64,000 nt of DNA, taken from positions 1-64,000 of the forward strand of contig NZ_JACXAA010000012.1 of assembly GCF_014699035.1 (NCBI RefSeq), given 5' to 3'. Positions 62,538 through 64,000 of the stretch are shown in pieces (the first letter of the stretch is position 1; every line of letters begins with the position of its first letter). Under the pieces are notes generated by a model. It saw nothing but the letters and a program-made list of their open reading frames with translations, was not told where the DNA came from and did no database searches. A program made the position numbers and the translations under genes. Source of the stretch: Spirosoma validum (GTDB taxonomy: Bacteria > Bacteroidota > Bacteroidia > Cytophagales > Spirosomataceae).

Positions 62538-63173
62538 TTATGCTGTATGGTCGATCAGATAAGACATCAACCGGATCGCCGAATTAATGATCGGACCTGC
62601 CATCGGGTCAGCCTGCAAAGCACCGAACGGGCCTTGTCCAAAATACAGCCCATCCGAAACCAGGAAGGTCATTTTGATCATGCCCTCACCCGGAAACGGG
62701 GTACGCTCCTGCTCCCAGGGACCGATTTTACTGACAACCGCCAGGCTATCGGAAAAAAGCTGGTTGACTAAGTGGCTTGATTCGTTGGTCTGCGTATCCC
62801 AGACCAGAAGTTTTTCTGCATGATTAATGTATCGGCAGGTTCCATCGTTGAAGGCAGCTAACACATCGAGACCGTCAGCCAGGGGAACTTCAATAATGAC
62901 GCCCAACAGCTCTTTCGTATTGATTGGAAAACCCTTTGCCAGCAATAGATTATAGGCCAGGATTTGCTGCCGCGTTTCAAGGCTTTCGTCCGAAGCAATA
63001 GCGGCTAGTTGGCCAGGCTCAGGATTATCGGACAGCAACGTATCCCAGGGATATTCCGATGACTGACTTTCTGTTTTGTACAGATCAATAGTGTCGCAAA
63101 AGAGGAGGTTATAAATTTTGTTCAGACTAGAATCGCGGTACGGGCTGATTGGTGTGTTCTGGATTGAATTCAT
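62538..63173 (-). CDS. Conserved protein of unknown function (211 residues)
   Basis: There is no signal peptide or membrane helix. The sequence is mixed alpha/beta with motifs KELLGVIIEVPLADGLDVLAAF (interrupted for length), NDGTCRYINHAEKLLVWDT and GMIKMTFLVSDGLYFGQGPF. Such proteins recur in Bacteroidota without assigned role, as far as I recall. The gene is complete, with an ATG start at 63173 and a single-gene context, and lies opposite the HipA-like gene across a 400-base gap. Confidence 0.75.
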   Translation of the reverse strand: MNSIQNTPISPYRDSSLNKIYNLLFCDTIDLYKTESQSSEYPWDTLLSDNPEPGQLAAIASDESLETRQQILAYNLLLAKGFPINTKELLGVIIEVPLADGLDVLAAFNDGTCRYINHAEKLLVWDTQTNESSHLVNQLFSDSLAVVSKIGPWEQERTPFPGEGMIKMTFLVSDGLYFGQGPFGALQADPMAGPIINSAIRLMSYLIDHTA

Positions 63174-63574
63174 TGGAATGAGTACATTTGGTTTTTGATA
63201 TGGATTGATTAAGTGCTGCCAGAGTTGGTCTGAACAGTTTTGGACTTGATTGAACAGGACAAAGGTATAGCCACCAAAACTCCCGGCCCCGGCAGAATTA
63301 ATAACTGGTCGAAACGGCTTAATAACTGACGGAAATACCGTATCGGTTAGCTCACGCGCTCTGGCGAGCTACGTATTGTGCAGGCAGTAAGGACAGTATT
63401 TATACGAAATTGGCTTTTAAAACCACGTTTTACTGTATAGTCGATTCAGGTACTTAATCGGTTTCAATCTCATGATCATTTAAGCTATTTCTCGAAAATT
63501 AACCCTAAATTTCCCCATCACTAGTTCGTCTGATCGCGGGTAATTCAATCGCTTATCAGACTACGTTTATTCTT
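63174..63574. other. Divergent intergenic region
   Basis: This gap holds the promoters for the unknown gene (minus) and the HipA-like gene (plus). No RNA gene, palindrome or ORF with convincing composition was seen. Confidence 0.6.
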
Positions 63575-64000
63575 GTGCTGAATACTGCTCCTCAACTTCG
63601 AACCGTCAACGTAACGCGCTACGTGATTCCATTGCGCGAAGGGGGCTCACTGCCCGCCCTTGCCGAGGCCGACGACGAATTTCTGTACGTTCTGAAGTTT
63701 CGCGGAGCAGGCCAGGGCACAAAAGCCCTGATTGCCGAACTCATCGCTGGCGAACTGGCGCGTGCTCTGGGTTTGCGTGTTCCGGAAATTGTATTCGCCA
63801 ACCTCGATGCCGCCTTTGGCCGTACCGAACCCGACGAAGAAATTCAGGATTTACTACGTGCCAGCGAAGGGTTGAACCTTGGCCTGCATTACCTCTCCGG
63901 CGCCATTACGTTCGACCCTGTAATCAATACGGTTAGCTCTCAGTTGGCATCGCAGATTGTCTGGCTGGATGCGTTCGTCATGAACGTGGATCGCACAGCC
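63575..64000 (+). CDS. HipA-like kinase family protein (partial, cut by window end)
   Basis: The frame starting at a GTG (63575; VLNTAPQLRTVNVTRYV) runs off the window after 142 residues. It contains FLYVLKFRGAGQGTKALIAELIAGELARALGLRVPE (in parts), an N-lobe pattern with Lys and Glu typical of the HipA/PI4K-like kinase superfamily, and SQIVWLDAFVMNVDRTA, the beginning of the catalytic HxD-like region (here NVDRT). This branch occurs as a single protein in many Bacteroidota, without a HipB-type antitoxin. No ATG precedes the conserved part, so the GTG start is favoured. Confidence 0.82.
   Translation, partial: MLNTAPQLRTVNVTRYVIPLREGGSLPALAEADDEFLYVLKFRGAGQGTKALIAELIAGELARALGLRVPEIVFANLDAAFGRTEPDEEIQDLLRASEGLNLGLHYLSGAITFDPVINTVSSQLASQIVWLDAFVMNVDRTA

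Noticed and set aside
1-64000. CRISPR arrays, tRNA or rRNA genes, prophage
   Set aside because: No regularly spaced direct repeats, no recognisable tRNA CCA/T-arm patterns and no phage structural genes were seen.
63575-64000. HipBA toxin-antitoxin module
   Set aside because: No antitoxin gene lies upstream and the branch commonly occurs alone; the downstream side is outside the window.

Overview
The window comes from a Bacteroidota genome, most probably a Spirosoma-like member of the Cytophagales. The support is three SusC/SusD outer-membrane uptake pairs, two ECF sigma/FecR pairs, STN-domain SusC proteins, a one-polypeptide hybrid two-component sensor ending in an AraC domain, TAnnTTTG-type promoter elements and a general lack of strong Shine-Dalgarno sites. 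The genus is inferred from remembered family resemblance; no search was run. No rRNA, tRNA or CRISPR array was seen.

From 1 to 24 kb almost everything is on the minus strand and concerns plant-polysaccharide sugars. Read in transcription order, an ECF sigma factor, FecR anti-sigma factor, SusC and SusD (23983 to 17000) are followed by a Nudix-type sugar regulator. Next comes a xylose operon (xylulokinase remnant, xylA, split transketolase), then a second sigma-FecR-SusC-SusD module (11879 to 4639), then a GH95 fucosidase-type enzyme and a GH43 enzyme. The enzymes would release fucose and pentose, the Sus pairs import oligosaccharides, and XylA plus transketolase feed pentose into the pentose phosphate pathway. 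The kinase step is broken here and must be supplied from elsewhere. The two glycosidase genes are bracketed by two inverted copies of an 80-bp palindromic repeat.

From 24 to 34 kb lies a mixed accessory stretch. It holds a degenerate, possibly transposon-derived segment, an uncharacterised membrane protein, a thioredoxin-like gene broken by several lesions, two minus-strand NAD(P)-binding reductase/epimerase genes, and an SDR-AraC pair. Three copies of a related small hairpin are scattered through it.

From 34 to 41.9 kb a 1388-residue hybrid two-component regulator with G/C homopolymer tracts lies head-to-head with a truncated secreted-protein gene. Beyond that is an AT-rich islet of very small minus-strand ORFs, several preceded by a shared short motif, ending in an IS3 OrfA fragment and a broken glycosyltransferase. 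This islet is the least explained part of the window.

From 41.9 to 54.6 kb there is a signalling cluster: two stand-alone receivers, a LytTR protein with a C-terminal degenerate receiver, and an RsbRD_N-type histidine kinase. It is followed by stress and housekeeping genes (manganese catalase, DUF4142, a QxQ winged-helix protein, GNAT, PPOX-type flavoprotein, DUF4287, AraC, serine hydrolase). From 55.6 to 60.3 kb is a third SusC/SusD pair without its own sigma factor. After it come a secreted PHP-GDPD fusion, an unknown protein and, cut by the window edge, a HipA-like kinase.
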